Source of the DNA: Desulfobulbus sp.
GTDB lineage: Bacteria; Desulfobacterota; Desulfobulbia; Desulfobulbales; Desulfobulbaceae
NCBI GenBank assembly: GCA_011051825.1
Contig: DRKH01000057.1
Location: 1-8,037, forward strand
Length of the DNA stretch: 8,037 bases
Reading direction: 5' to 3'
Part shown: positions 1-6,330 of the stretch, piece by piece
Numbering within the stretch: the first letter of the stretch is position 1
Layout of the letters: each line of letters opens with the position of its first letter
Program-made: the position numbers and the translations under genes
Notes under the pieces: model-generated
What the model was told of the DNA's origin: nothing
What the model saw: only the letters and a program-made list of their open reading frames with translations
Database searches by the model: none

Positions 1-1
1 G

Positions 2-631
2 GTCAACGGTGAGCCCCGTTTCGATATCCTGCCCAACCAGGCATACGATCATATTTCATCCGTCATTCCCCGAATTAAGGAAAAACCCGCTTTTCTCTAT
101 CATGGCTCCCTTGCTCTCCGCAATGCGGTCAACCGTGCTACTCTCCTTGAGCTGAAACGTAAGTATCCCTGTCCGGTCTTTCTGGATGTCAACCTGCGTG
201 CCCCATGGTGGAACAGGGAGGCGGTTCTCGCCATGATTAACGATGCCGGCTGGCTGAAGATGAACGTTGATGAGTGCCACGCCCTGTTCCCGAACGAACA
301 GGATCTGGACTCCTTTGGCCCGGTACTCCTTGAACGGTTTGATCTGGAGGCTGTTTTCATCACCATGGGAAGCAAAGGGGCGATCGCGTTTACCCGTGAT
401 GCCGCCCCTCTGACAGTAGAACCCCCGGCGCAGATCGAGGTCGTGGATACGGTCGGCGCCGGTGATGCCTTTTCCTCGGTCTTACTCCTGGGGATACTAC
501 AGGATTGGCCTCTACGGTTCACCCTTGATCGAGCCCAGGAATTTGCCTCGGAAGTGGTCGGTCAACGTGGTGCCACTCTTCAGGACCATGATTTTTATCA
601 GACAATAGTTGACAGGTGGACACAGCAATGA
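2..631 (+). CDS. PfkB-family carbohydrate kinase, probable fructokinase (5' end outside window)
   Basis: The frame is open from the first complete codon at position 2 to TGA at 629-631, giving 209 visible residues. The usual family length is about 300, so the N-terminal third with the first PfkB signature lies before the window. Visible motifs are ITMGSKGAIAF and then DTVGAGDAFSS (visible residues 149-159). The latter is PfkB signature 2, with the anion-hole GAG and the catalytic-base Asp at visible residue 155. PfkB ribokinase-type enzymes transfer phosphate from ATP to a sugar hydroxyl in the cytoplasm. Fructose is the inferred substrate because the next gene is sucrose synthase, which releases fructose. 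The stop overlaps that gene's start (ATGA at 628-631), a strong sign of one operon with coupled translation. Methionine 233 is internal, not a start, because homologous-looking sequence continues upstream. The family is certain, the fructose specificity likely. Confidence 0.9.
   Translation, partial: VNGEPRFDILPNQAYDHISSVIPRIKEKPAFLYHGSLALRNAVNRATLLELKRKYPCPVFLDVNLRAPWWNREAVLAMINDAGWLKMNVDECHALFPNEQDLDSFGPVLLERFDLEAVFITMGSKGAIAFTRDAAPLTVEPPAQIEVVDTVGAGDAFSSVLLLGILQDWPLRFTLDRAQEFASEVVGQRGATLQDHDFYQTIVDRWTQQ
614..619 (+). promoter_or_regulatory. Ribosome binding site that fixes the sucrose synthase start
   Basis: AGGTGG at 614-619 lies 8 nt before ATG 628. A possible GTG start at 616 falls inside this site and has no Shine-Dalgarno of its own. 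The ATG at 628 is therefore preferred, and it also gives the ATGA overlap with the kinase stop. Confidence 0.65.
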
Positions 632-3039
632 CCTTTACCAAAGCCTCCAGCCCGATAGAAAAGCTCGATGCCTTTCTTCAAGAGAACCCTGCAGATGCTC
701 ATCTCTTCCTGAGTGGATTATGCCGCCGAGAACAGCCACTGCTCCTGCGCACCGAGATCAGTGACATATTTCAACAGGTGATTGAGGAAAATGATGCGCA
801 GAATCTTGCGGCCGGCCCGTTCAAGGCCATTGTCAAGTGGTGCCAGGAAGCAACACTGCAGCAGCCGTGGGTCTATTTTGCCCTGCGCAAAAGAGTCGCC
901 CGCTGGAAATATATTCGTATCCACCTGGAAACACTCGCTCTTGAAACAATTACCCCGGACCACTTTCTCTATTTCAAGGAAAAGCTTGTGACGGGTAGAA
1001 GCAGCGAGAACTGGCCGCTTGAGATCGACCTGGCTCCTTTTTCCCGGGAATTTTTTAAATTGCAGGAGGAGCACTCGATAGGCCGTGGTGTCGAGTTTCT
1101 GAACAGGCGACTATCCAGTGGTCTTTTCGAAGAACTGAACCGCGGTGACAACCGATTGCTTCGATTTCTCCAGGTCCACTGCTATAAGGACCAGCAGCTC
1201 ATGCTCAATAAAGGGGTCGAGGATACAAAGCAGCTTCGAAACGGACTCCGGGATGCCATGCACCTGTTACGGAACAAAGACGACAGCACAAAATGGAGTG
1301 CGTTGCAAGGTGATCTGCTGAAACTCGGTTTTGAACAGGGCTGGGGAAAACATGCCGGCAGGGTGCGAGACACCATGGCCCTTCTGCTCGATATTCTTGA
1401 GGCACCTTCACCCGGTACCCTGGAAGTGTTTCTCAGCCGTATTCCGATGATCTTTTCCATTGCCATCATCAGCCCGCACGGCTACTTCGCCCAGGAGAAT
1501 GTTTTGGGCCGCCCCGATACCGGTGGACAGGTGGTTTATATCCTTGATCAGGTCAAGGCCCTTGAACATGAAATGCGCAAACGCCTGGACGAACAGGGGT
1601 TGAAAATAGAACCTGAGATCGTTGTCCTGACCCGGCTTATTCCCGAGGCGGAAGGAACAACATGCGACCAGCGCATCGAACAGATTACTGGAACACGAAG
1701 CAGTTACATTCTTCGTGTTCCTTTCCACTCTGCTGATGGAAAAGTCATTCCCCAATGGATCTCACGATTTGAGACATGGCCCTACCTGGAACGGTATGCA
1801 GTCGAAGCAGGCAAGGAACTGGTTGGAGAACTGGGCGGCAGGCCGGATCTGATTATCGGCAACTACTCGGACGGAAATCTGGTTGCCAGCATCATGTCCA
1901 ACAAACTCGGGGTAACCCAGTGCAACATTGCCCATGCCCTGGAAAAGGCCAAGTACCTCTATTCCGACCTGTACTGGCAGCAGAATGATCCGCACTACCA
2001 CTTTTCCTGCCAGTTCACCGCAGACCTGATCGCCATGAATGCCGCAGATTTCATCATCAGCAGCACCTACCAGGAGATTGCCGGAACAGATGAAAACCCC
2101 GGTCAGTATGAGAGTTACATGACCTTTACCATGCCGGACCTTTACCGGGTAATCCACGGGATAGATACATACGATCCGAAATTCAACATTGTTTCACCCG
2201 GAGCAGACCCGGATATATACTTTCCGGCTGGTGAGACATCCCGCCGATTCAATGAGCTTCATCCGGAGATCCGGGAACTGATCTATGGCGACCAAAGACC
2301 CGATGAAAGCCGTGGCATCCTGGTCGATCAATCAAAGCCTGTTATCATGACCATGGCCCGACTTGACCGGATAAAAAATCTTACAGGCCTGGTTCGTCTG
2401 TATGGCCGGAACCCTGAGTTACGAAAACTTGCAAATCTGATGATCATCGGAGGGCACATCAACCCAGAGCATTCGACCGATGCCGAAGAGATTGAACAGA
2501 TCCGGTTGATGCACGAGCTGTTCAATGAATATGAACTCGATAATAACGTCCGCTGGCTTGGGTTGCATCTGGATAAAAAGGTTTCCGGAGAATTATACCG
2601 TTATATTGCAGACGGACGAGGCGTGTTTGTGCAGCCGGCCCTGTTCGAGGCCTTCGGGCTGACAGTGATTGAGGCGATGGGTTCAGGATTGCCGACCTTT
2701 GCCACCTGCTTTGGTGGTCCCATGGAGATTATCAAGCACGGAATATCCGGCTTCCACATCAATCCGAACAATGAAGACAGTATTGGCCGGATGTTGGTTG
2801 ATTTTTTCATTCGTTGCCGCAAAGAAACCGGGTATTGGGATGCAATAGCCCAGGGCGGTCTTGCCAGGGTCAAGGCAAAGTATACCTGGAAGCTCTATGC
2901 CGAGCGGATGATGACCTTTGCCCGTATCTACGGGTTCTGGCGCTACGTTTCCAACCTGGAGCGTTTGGAAACACGGAGATATCTCGAAATGTTCTACAGC
3001 CTGCAATACCGTCCATTAGCAAAAAAACTAGAGGGCTAG
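628..3039 (+). CDS. sus: Sucrose synthase (GT4 family), bacterial plant-type
   Basis: Cytoplasmic enzyme for the reversible reaction sucrose + NDP = NDP-glucose + fructose. The predicted protein has 803 residues, close to the plant and cyanobacterial enzymes of about 800. An N-terminal regulatory region (about 1-250) precedes the two glycosyltransferase lobes. Visible landmarks are ISPHGYFAQ (His 284), the glycine-rich GRPDTGGQVVY (294-304), NIAHALEKAKY (His 436), ARLDRIKNL with Arg 578 and Lys 583 for the nucleotide phosphates, and the retaining-GT4 EX7E motif with Glu 674 and Glu 682 in FEAFGLTVIE. These positions run almost in register with plant SUS. The C-terminus (FYSLQYRPLAKKLEG) also matches the normal family end, so the gene looks intact. 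The start is ATG 628 (AGGTGG site, ATGA overlap with the kinase); GTG 616 is less likely. Direction in vivo (sucrose breakdown or synthesis) cannot be read from the sequence; a sucrose-phosphate synthase or phosphatase gene upstream would decide. Sucrose-phosphate synthase is the main alternative, but the N-terminal domain and length favour sucrose synthase. Confidence 0.95.
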   Translation: MTFTKASSPIEKLDAFLQENPADAHLFLSGLCRREQPLLLRTEISDIFQQVIEENDAQNLAAGPFKAIVKWCQEATLQQPWVYFALRKRVARWKYIRIHLETLALETITPDHFLYFKEKLVTGRSSENWPLEIDLAPFSREFFKLQEEHSIGRGVEFLNRRLSSGLFEELNRGDNRLLRFLQVHCYKDQQLMLNKGVEDTKQLRNGLRDAMHLLRNKDDSTKWSALQGDLLKLGFEQGWGKHAGRVRDTMALLLDILEAPSPGTLEVFLSRIPMIFSIAIISPHGYFAQENVLGRPDTGGQVVYILDQVKALEHEMRKRLDEQGLKIEPEIVVLTRLIPEAEGTTCDQRIEQITGTRSSYILRVPFHSADGKVIPQWISRFETWPYLERYAVEAGKELVGELGGRPDLIIGNYSDGNLVASIMSNKLGVTQCNIAHALEKAKYLYSDLYWQQNDPHYHFSCQFTADLIAMNAADFIISSTYQEIAGTDENPGQYESYMTFTMPDLYRVIHGIDTYDPKFNIVSPGADPDIYFPAGETSRRFNELHPEIRELIYGDQRPDESRGILVDQSKPVIMTMARLDRIKNLTGLVRLYGRNPELRKLANLMIIGGHINPEHSTDAEEIEQIRLMHELFNEYELDNNVRWLGLHLDKKVSGELYRYIADGRGVFVQPALFEAFGLTVIEAMGSGLPTFATCFGGPMEIIKHGISGFHINPNNEDSIGRMLVDFFIRCRKETGYWDAIAQGGLARVKAKYTWKLYAERMMTFARIYGFWRYVSNLERLETRRYLEMFYSLQYRPLAKKLEG

Positions 3040-3186
3040 TTTCCGGTAACTCACCACTGGGATAATCTGATTTTTCCGCCGGAATTTTGGTATGTACCGG
3101 GACTGACAACAGCATTGGAGGCCTCTGAAAAAGAAAGGGCTCTGCATACCGTGATTCAGTTGATCAGCTGCAAGGGGAGCCGGACA

Positions 3187-3204
3187 GTTGAATATTCATT
3201 CAAC
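3187..3204. other. Small perfect hairpin between convergent genes
   Basis: GTTGAATATTCATTCAAC forms a 7-bp perfect stem with a 4-nt loop in the gap between the sucrose synthase stop and the stop of the opposing operon. It is AT-rich and has no T-run on either strand, so it is at best a weak bidirectional terminator or a 3'-end stabilising stem. The rest of 3040-3231 holds nothing recognisable. Confidence 0.3.
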
Positions 3205-3231
3205 CACGCGGACTAAAATCTTTTCCAGTTC

Positions 3232-3879
3232 CTAAATACCCAGTAATTGCCGGCTGTATATCGCGGTTATGACCAAGGTGTACAGCAGAAGAACGTAATA
3301 CCAGCGACCGGCAAATTTAGGGGTTTTTATCGAAGCTACATTAAAAGCGGCCAGAACCATAAGCAGGCTATAGAGAAAGACAGAAAAAGCCGTTTGGCTG
3401 ATTACACCATCAAACAGAAACACAAAGACCAGAAGGATAACGTTGTTGTCCAATGCCAGCCCCATGTAGGTCGACTTTTCAACCAGGCCGAAGACATTGA
3501 AATAGCTGAGGCGAAGTACCCCGGTCGCCACAATAATAAAGGCTCCGGGTACGAACCAGGGACTGAAATGGCCATAGCTTAACAGGATAATTGCCGGGCA
3601 GATACTGAAGCTGACAATGTCTATCAGGGAATCGAGCTGGCCGCCGAACTCCCGCTGTTTATCGTTTCGTCCTTGCTGGCGCCGGGCAATGATACCATCA
3701 CTCCAGTCAAAAAATACCGCCCAGATCAAGCCGATCATTGCGGCTGGAAAAAGGCCCAGAATTGCATAATACATAGCAAGAACCGTACAGAGAAGTCCGG
3801 CCAGAGAACAGATATTGGGCAGGTCTGCCGCAAAAGAGAGTATGGAACCATGTGAATTTGCTGAATTGGACTCTGCCAT
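3232..3879 (-). CDS. CDP-alcohol phosphatidyltransferase family membrane protein (PssA-like)
   Basis: Integral membrane enzyme of 215 residues with about six hydrophobic segments (roughly 21-57, 85-102, 108-125, 145-160, 165-182, 193-209). The family signature is visible as Asp58-x2-Asp61-Gly62-x2-Ala65-Arg66, then Gly79-x3-Asp83-x3-Asp87. All four metal-binding and catalytic aspartates are present. LPN near residue 21 and LDSLIDIVSF resemble phosphatidylserine synthases of the PssA type. Arg66 and Gly79 are 12 residues apart instead of the usual 8-9, so there is a basic insertion in the cytoplasmic loop (RQQGRNDKQREF). The family breaks CDP linkages to form phosphodiesters in lipid head groups. 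This is the third gene of its operon: ATG at 3877-3879 shares one base with the aminotransferase stop (TAATG), and GGAAGGGA just upstream is the ribosome site. The acceptor and donor are unknown. It could be an ordinary phosphatidylserine synthase, but the two partner genes suggest use of a CDP-activated amino head group. Confidence 0.85.
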   Translation of the reverse strand: MAESNSANSHGSILSFAADLPNICSLAGLLCTVLAMYYAILGLFPAAMIGLIWAVFFDWSDGIIARRQQGRNDKQREFGGQLDSLIDIVSFSICPAIILLSYGHFSPWFVPGAFIIVATGVLRLSYFNVFGLVEKSTYMGLALDNNVILLVFVFLFDGVISQTAFSVFLYSLLMVLAAFNVASIKTPKFAGRWYYVLLLYTLVITAIYSRQLLGI

Positions 3880-4982
3880 TATTTCCCTTCCCGACCGATA
3901 ATGTCGCTTAATGCTTCAACCAGTCGCCTGTTTTCTGCCCGGCTGCGGCTGGCTATGCGGAGATAACGGTCAGATTCCGGCATTGTCTTGCCCTGGCAGT
4001 GTTTTATATAGATATTGTGCTGCGTAAACAGGGCTCTGGTGATTTGTGGTCCGGATGCAGCGTGATCAGGCAGACGGCAGAAAATATAATTGGCATCAGG
4101 TCGGTAGACGGTCATTTTCGGGATGGTTTGGAGTTGTTCATAAAAGTAATCACGATCCGCCTTAACCTTATTACAGCTCTCTCTGAACTCCTGGTGGTAC
4201 TGCGGAGCAAGGCGCAGAAATTCTTCCGCAAAACCATTAATATTCCAGATATGGAGTCCTTGTCGAACCTGGGCCGCAAAATCAGCATTAGCGGTCAGCA
4301 TGTAGCCGATGCGAATGCCGCAGATACCATAGGCCTTGCTCATACTTTTGAAAATTGCCAGATTAGGATAGCTGTCAAGCTCTGTAGCCAGGGTCTCCTG
4401 ATCGCGGTTTTCGGCAAAATCGATGAAAGATTCATCAACGATGAGCATGCAGTCGTGGGCTGCCAATTTGTTCAACAGGCGGATAAGTTCAGCCTTTGGT
4501 ACAAGCAATGAGGTCGGATTATTCGGGGACACGACCACTGCCAGACCTGCCTGACAACGGATGGCCTGGTCTGCAAATTTGTCCACATCCAACTGGAAGG
4601 AGGGTGCTTCAAGGGCAAACTCGACAACACTGCCGACAGGGGCGGCATTGGAGTATTCATTGAATGACGGAACAGGTACAATCAATGTACGGCCCATGCC
4701 GGCGAGAATCTTGATAAGTTCTGCCGCCCCGTTGCCGACGACAACCCGTTCCGGCGGCTGATCGATCAAATCGCCCACCAGGCCTGCCAGATCTTTCTGG
4801 GCAATGGGATAATTTAACACCAACTGATGGATGTGCCGGGTAAGATGGCTGAAAAACTCCTCCGGCGGAAAATAGAGGTTGTAGAGGTAATTATGATCGA
4901 TGAAATCATGACGCCAATAGCCGCCATGCTGACTGGAAATATAATCGTAGCGCTCTTGAATGCCGGAGTATTGATTTGTCAT
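3879..4982 (-). CDS. PLP-dependent class I/II aminotransferase or decarboxylase, HisC/CobD-like
   Basis: A fold-type I PLP enzyme of 367 residues, the usual length for the HisC/CobD group. Visible residues are GNG (83-85) for cofactor phosphate, Tyr110 for ring stacking, PNNPT (153-157) with Asn155, Asp183 in IVDES for the pyridine nitrogen, Lys216 in SMSKAYG for the Schiff base, Arg224 in GIRIGY for the phosphate, and Arg342 in LRIASR for the substrate carboxylate. The N-terminus (DFIDHNYLYNLYFPPEEFF) replaces the LxxNENP stretch of true histidinol-phosphate aminotransferases, so the substrate is probably different. CobD-type members decarboxylate phospho-threonine or phospho-serine, and such a product would suit the neighbouring nucleotidyltransferase; this link is inference. 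It is gene two of three: it starts 11 nt after the nucleotidyltransferase stop, in another frame, and its stop overlaps the next start by one base. No clear Shine-Dalgarno precedes ATG 4980-4982, so translation may depend on coupling. Family is sure; reaction type is not. Confidence 0.85.
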   Translation of the reverse strand: MTNQYSGIQERYDYISSQHGGYWRHDFIDHNYLYNLYFPPEEFFSHLTRHIHQLVLNYPIAQKDLAGLVGDLIDQPPERVVVGNGAAELIKILAGMGRTLIVPVPSFNEYSNAAPVGSVVEFALEAPSFQLDVDKFADQAIRCQAGLAVVVSPNNPTSLLVPKAELIRLLNKLAAHDCMLIVDESFIDFAENRDQETLATELDSYPNLAIFKSMSKAYGICGIRIGYMLTANADFAAQVRQGLHIWNINGFAEEFLRLAPQYHQEFRESCNKVKADRDYFYEQLQTIPKMTVYRPDANYIFCRLPDHAASGPQITRALFTQHNIYIKHCQGKTMPESDRYLRIASRSRAENRRLVEALSDIIGREGK

Positions 4983-4993
4983 TTTTCTGATAA

Positions 4994-5149
4994 CTAAATG
5001 GATTGCGGTTCGAGGAGCGAAGCCGGCATCATGGAAGCGGGCGCCTTGCTGTCGGGGTAACGCTTAGGTCTACTTTTGGTTCGAGTAGTGGCGGGTGACA
5101 CCTTGACGGTATGGAAAACGTCCAAGGCGACTTTGTCGCGTACTCCATG
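4994..5149. repeat. Possible inserted repeat-like segment forming the 3' end of the nucleotidyltransferase gene
   Basis: From about 5149 down to the stop, the nucleotidyltransferase frame leaves its family pattern. The DNA has short inverted repeats: GCGAC-TTT-GTCGC in the 5120s-5130s, GGTGACACC in the 5090s-5100s, and the bulged GGTTCG/CGAAGCC near 5007-5024. The 8-mer GGTTCGAG occurs at 5007-5014 and again at 5078-5085. This pattern would suit a small dispersed repeat that inserted at the gene end and supplied a new tail and stop. Copy number cannot be judged from one window. Confidence 0.3.
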
Positions 5150-5935
5150 TGCAGGTAAGGATGCGGACGGCAGGTGATGATGGCTGCACATATAGGCAGC
5201 TGCGCGCAGATCGGCAATAGTGTCTATTTCATACCAACGGTTGGCATCAAAGAGAACCGGCGTAAAAGAGAGACAACCCTCGGTGACCATATCTGAAAAA
5301 ACTGTCTCATAATAACCGTTCACCCTGTTCTTTGAAATTCGCTGGTCTAATCTTTTACGAACTGCTCCCCAGGTCTGCATGGAAAGGCTGTAAATGTTGA
5401 CGGTCTTGTACTGTCTGTCCTCAGTTTTTCGGATGTCCTTATGAAATGCCTTGATCCTCTGGTGCCTGTTGATGGTGACTGTGGTGCCGTTCATCCAGGG
5501 CTGCAATTTGGAGACTGCGATTCGATCAGGCTGGAGCATGTCTTTGAGCATTTCCGGGTTGAAAACCAGATCACTTTCAATCAGCAGAAAGGGCTCATTT
5601 ATTTCTTTTCTGGCCAGCCATAGCGAATAAATATTGTTGGTTGTTTTGTATACCGGGCTGGTAATATAGGTGATTTTCATGCCTCCAAACTGAGATCCAA
5701 GAAAATCACGGATCGAGTTTGCCTGGTGGCCGACAACTATAACCAGTCGCTTGAAGTTGTGTAACCGCAGGGTATCAACCAATCTCTCAAGAATAGATAT
5801 TTTATTGACGAGAACACGACATTTGGCCGTTTTATCGGTTAGCGGAGCTAAACGGCTACCTGTGCCTGCAGCCAGCAACAGGGCCGTTCGCACTGGTTTT
5901 TCCTCAACCCCTGGAAGGGCAGGGTGATTTTTCAT
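4994..5935 (-). CDS. Sugar-phosphate/phosphocholine-type nucleotidyltransferase (LicC/PntC-like)
   Basis: Soluble NTP transferase of 313 residues. The N-terminal signature LLLAAGTGSRLAPLT (19-33) binds the nucleotide, and Lys38 follows in DKTAKCRVLV, where most relatives have PK. NNIYSLWLAR (100-109) is typical of choline- or aminoethylphosphonate-type cytidylyltransferases. ESD (120-122) gives one metal-binding Asp122, and Asp238 in RWYEIDTIADL gives the second. The likely reaction is CTP + a phosphorylated or phosphono amino compound to a CDP derivative. The catalytic domain ends near residue 250. The last 63 residues are rich in Pro, Ser, Arg and Lys, look unlike the family and are discussed as a finding. 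ATG 5933-5935 has AAGGA at 5944-5948, 8 nt upstream, which supports this start over the internal GTG at residue 15. First gene of the operon, behind the promoter at 6121-6149. Phosphocholine, phosphoethanolamine, aminoethylphosphonate or a sugar phosphate are all possible substrates. Confidence 0.82.
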   Translation of the reverse strand: MKNHPALPGVEEKPVRTALLLAAGTGSRLAPLTDKTAKCRVLVNKISILERLVDTLRLHNFKRLVIVVGHQANSIRDFLGSQFGGMKITYITSPVYKTTNNIYSLWLARKEINEPFLLIESDLVFNPEMLKDMLQPDRIAVSKLQPWMNGTTVTINRHQRIKAFHKDIRKTEDRQYKTVNIYSLSMQTWGAVRKRLDQRISKNRVNGYYETVFSDMVTEGCLSFTPVLFDANRWYEIDTIADLRAAAYMCSHHHLPSASLPAHGVRDKVALDVFHTVKVSPATTRTKSRPKRYPDSKAPASMMPASLLEPQSI

Positions 5936-5950
5936 ATTCCACTTCCTTTG

Positions 5951-6054
5951 TGTTTATTAAACAATGGCAGAAAGACTACACCTGTTAAAACCACAGGGTG
6001 CAGATGAACGGGATGTAGTTATTTTCCTGCCAGCTGTCTTAAATAAACAAGCTG
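5951..6054 (-). promoter_or_regulatory. Structured 5' leader of the three-gene operon
   Basis: In the leader RNA, TGGCAG (6032-6027) pairs with CTGCCA (5970-5965), AAA (6025-6023) with TTT (5973-5971), and ACTACA (6019-6014) with TGTAGT (5980-5975). This makes a 15-bp imperfect stem. Inside it, CCTGT (5997-5993) pairs with ACAGG (5985-5981). A second bulged hairpin lies just upstream at 6031-6054, and the 13-nt palindrome TGTTTATTAAACA (5951-5963) lies just downstream, before the ribosome site. The arrangement could be an attenuator, a protein-binding leader or a riboswitch-like element. It matches no riboswitch class I know. Confidence 0.4.
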
Positions 6055-6120
6055 AGGGGGGAATAAACAGTAAATGGGGAAATCTCGACGAGAAAAAAGG
6101 ACTGACGTAGAGGATTTAAT

Positions 6121-6149
6121 ACTATACAGAAATAGTATAATAAAGTCAA
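6121..6149 (-). promoter_or_regulatory. Sigma70-type promoter of the nucleotidyltransferase operon
   Basis: On the minus strand, TTGACT (6149-6144) is separated by exactly 17 bp from TATAGT (6126-6121). Both are one base from consensus. Transcription would start near 6114, leaving a leader of about 180 nt before ATG 5935. The inverted repeat ATACTAT-N6-ATAGTAT (6119-6138) covers the -10 box and part of the spacer and could be a repressor operator. Confidence 0.7.
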
Positions 6150-6330
6150 GGAGATGTTGGTTTCTGTCTGGTATTACAACGAATTTTCCGGTCAAATAGT
6201 ATCCTGAATATTCTTTAACTGCCAACGGCAAGATCAAATGCTACCGGTCAAACAGAGATTTAATTAACCTATTGTCTGATAACCTCCGGTTTCGGTCATG
6301 AATATCAGGCGATATGTTGACTGCCTAACC
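6150..6330. other. Intergenic stretch upstream of the operon promoter
   Basis: This AT-rich gap follows the toxin gene stop and precedes the operon promoter. It holds no convincing gene. The only structure I see is the direct repeat CCGGTCAAAYAG at 6188-6199 and 6244-6255. No clear terminator for the toxin-antitoxin unit is visible here. Confidence 0.4.

Noticed and set aside
233..631. A separate 132-residue gene starting at ATG 233
   Set aside because: The same frame is open back to position 2 with PfkB-like sequence, so this methionine is internal to the truncated kinase.
718..2873. Several minus-strand open frames of 60-130 codons across the sucrose synthase gene
   Set aside because: They lie antisense to a gene whose plus-strand product has clear motifs from end to end, and their translations show no recognisable domain.
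3247..4511. Plus-strand open frames of 111 and 170 codons
   Set aside because: They are antisense to the phosphatidyltransferase and the aminotransferase, which both carry full family motifs; no ribosome site or promoter supports them.
6136..6141. TATAAT on the plus strand
   Set aside because: It is mostly the complement of the inverted repeat in the minus-strand promoter; no -35 box sits at 16-18 bp and no plus-strand gene follows.
6019..6237. Minus-strand open frame of 72 codons in the intergenic region
   Set aside because: It runs through the -35 and -10 boxes of the operon promoter and ends inside the structured leader; composition is not protein-like and no ribosome site is seen.
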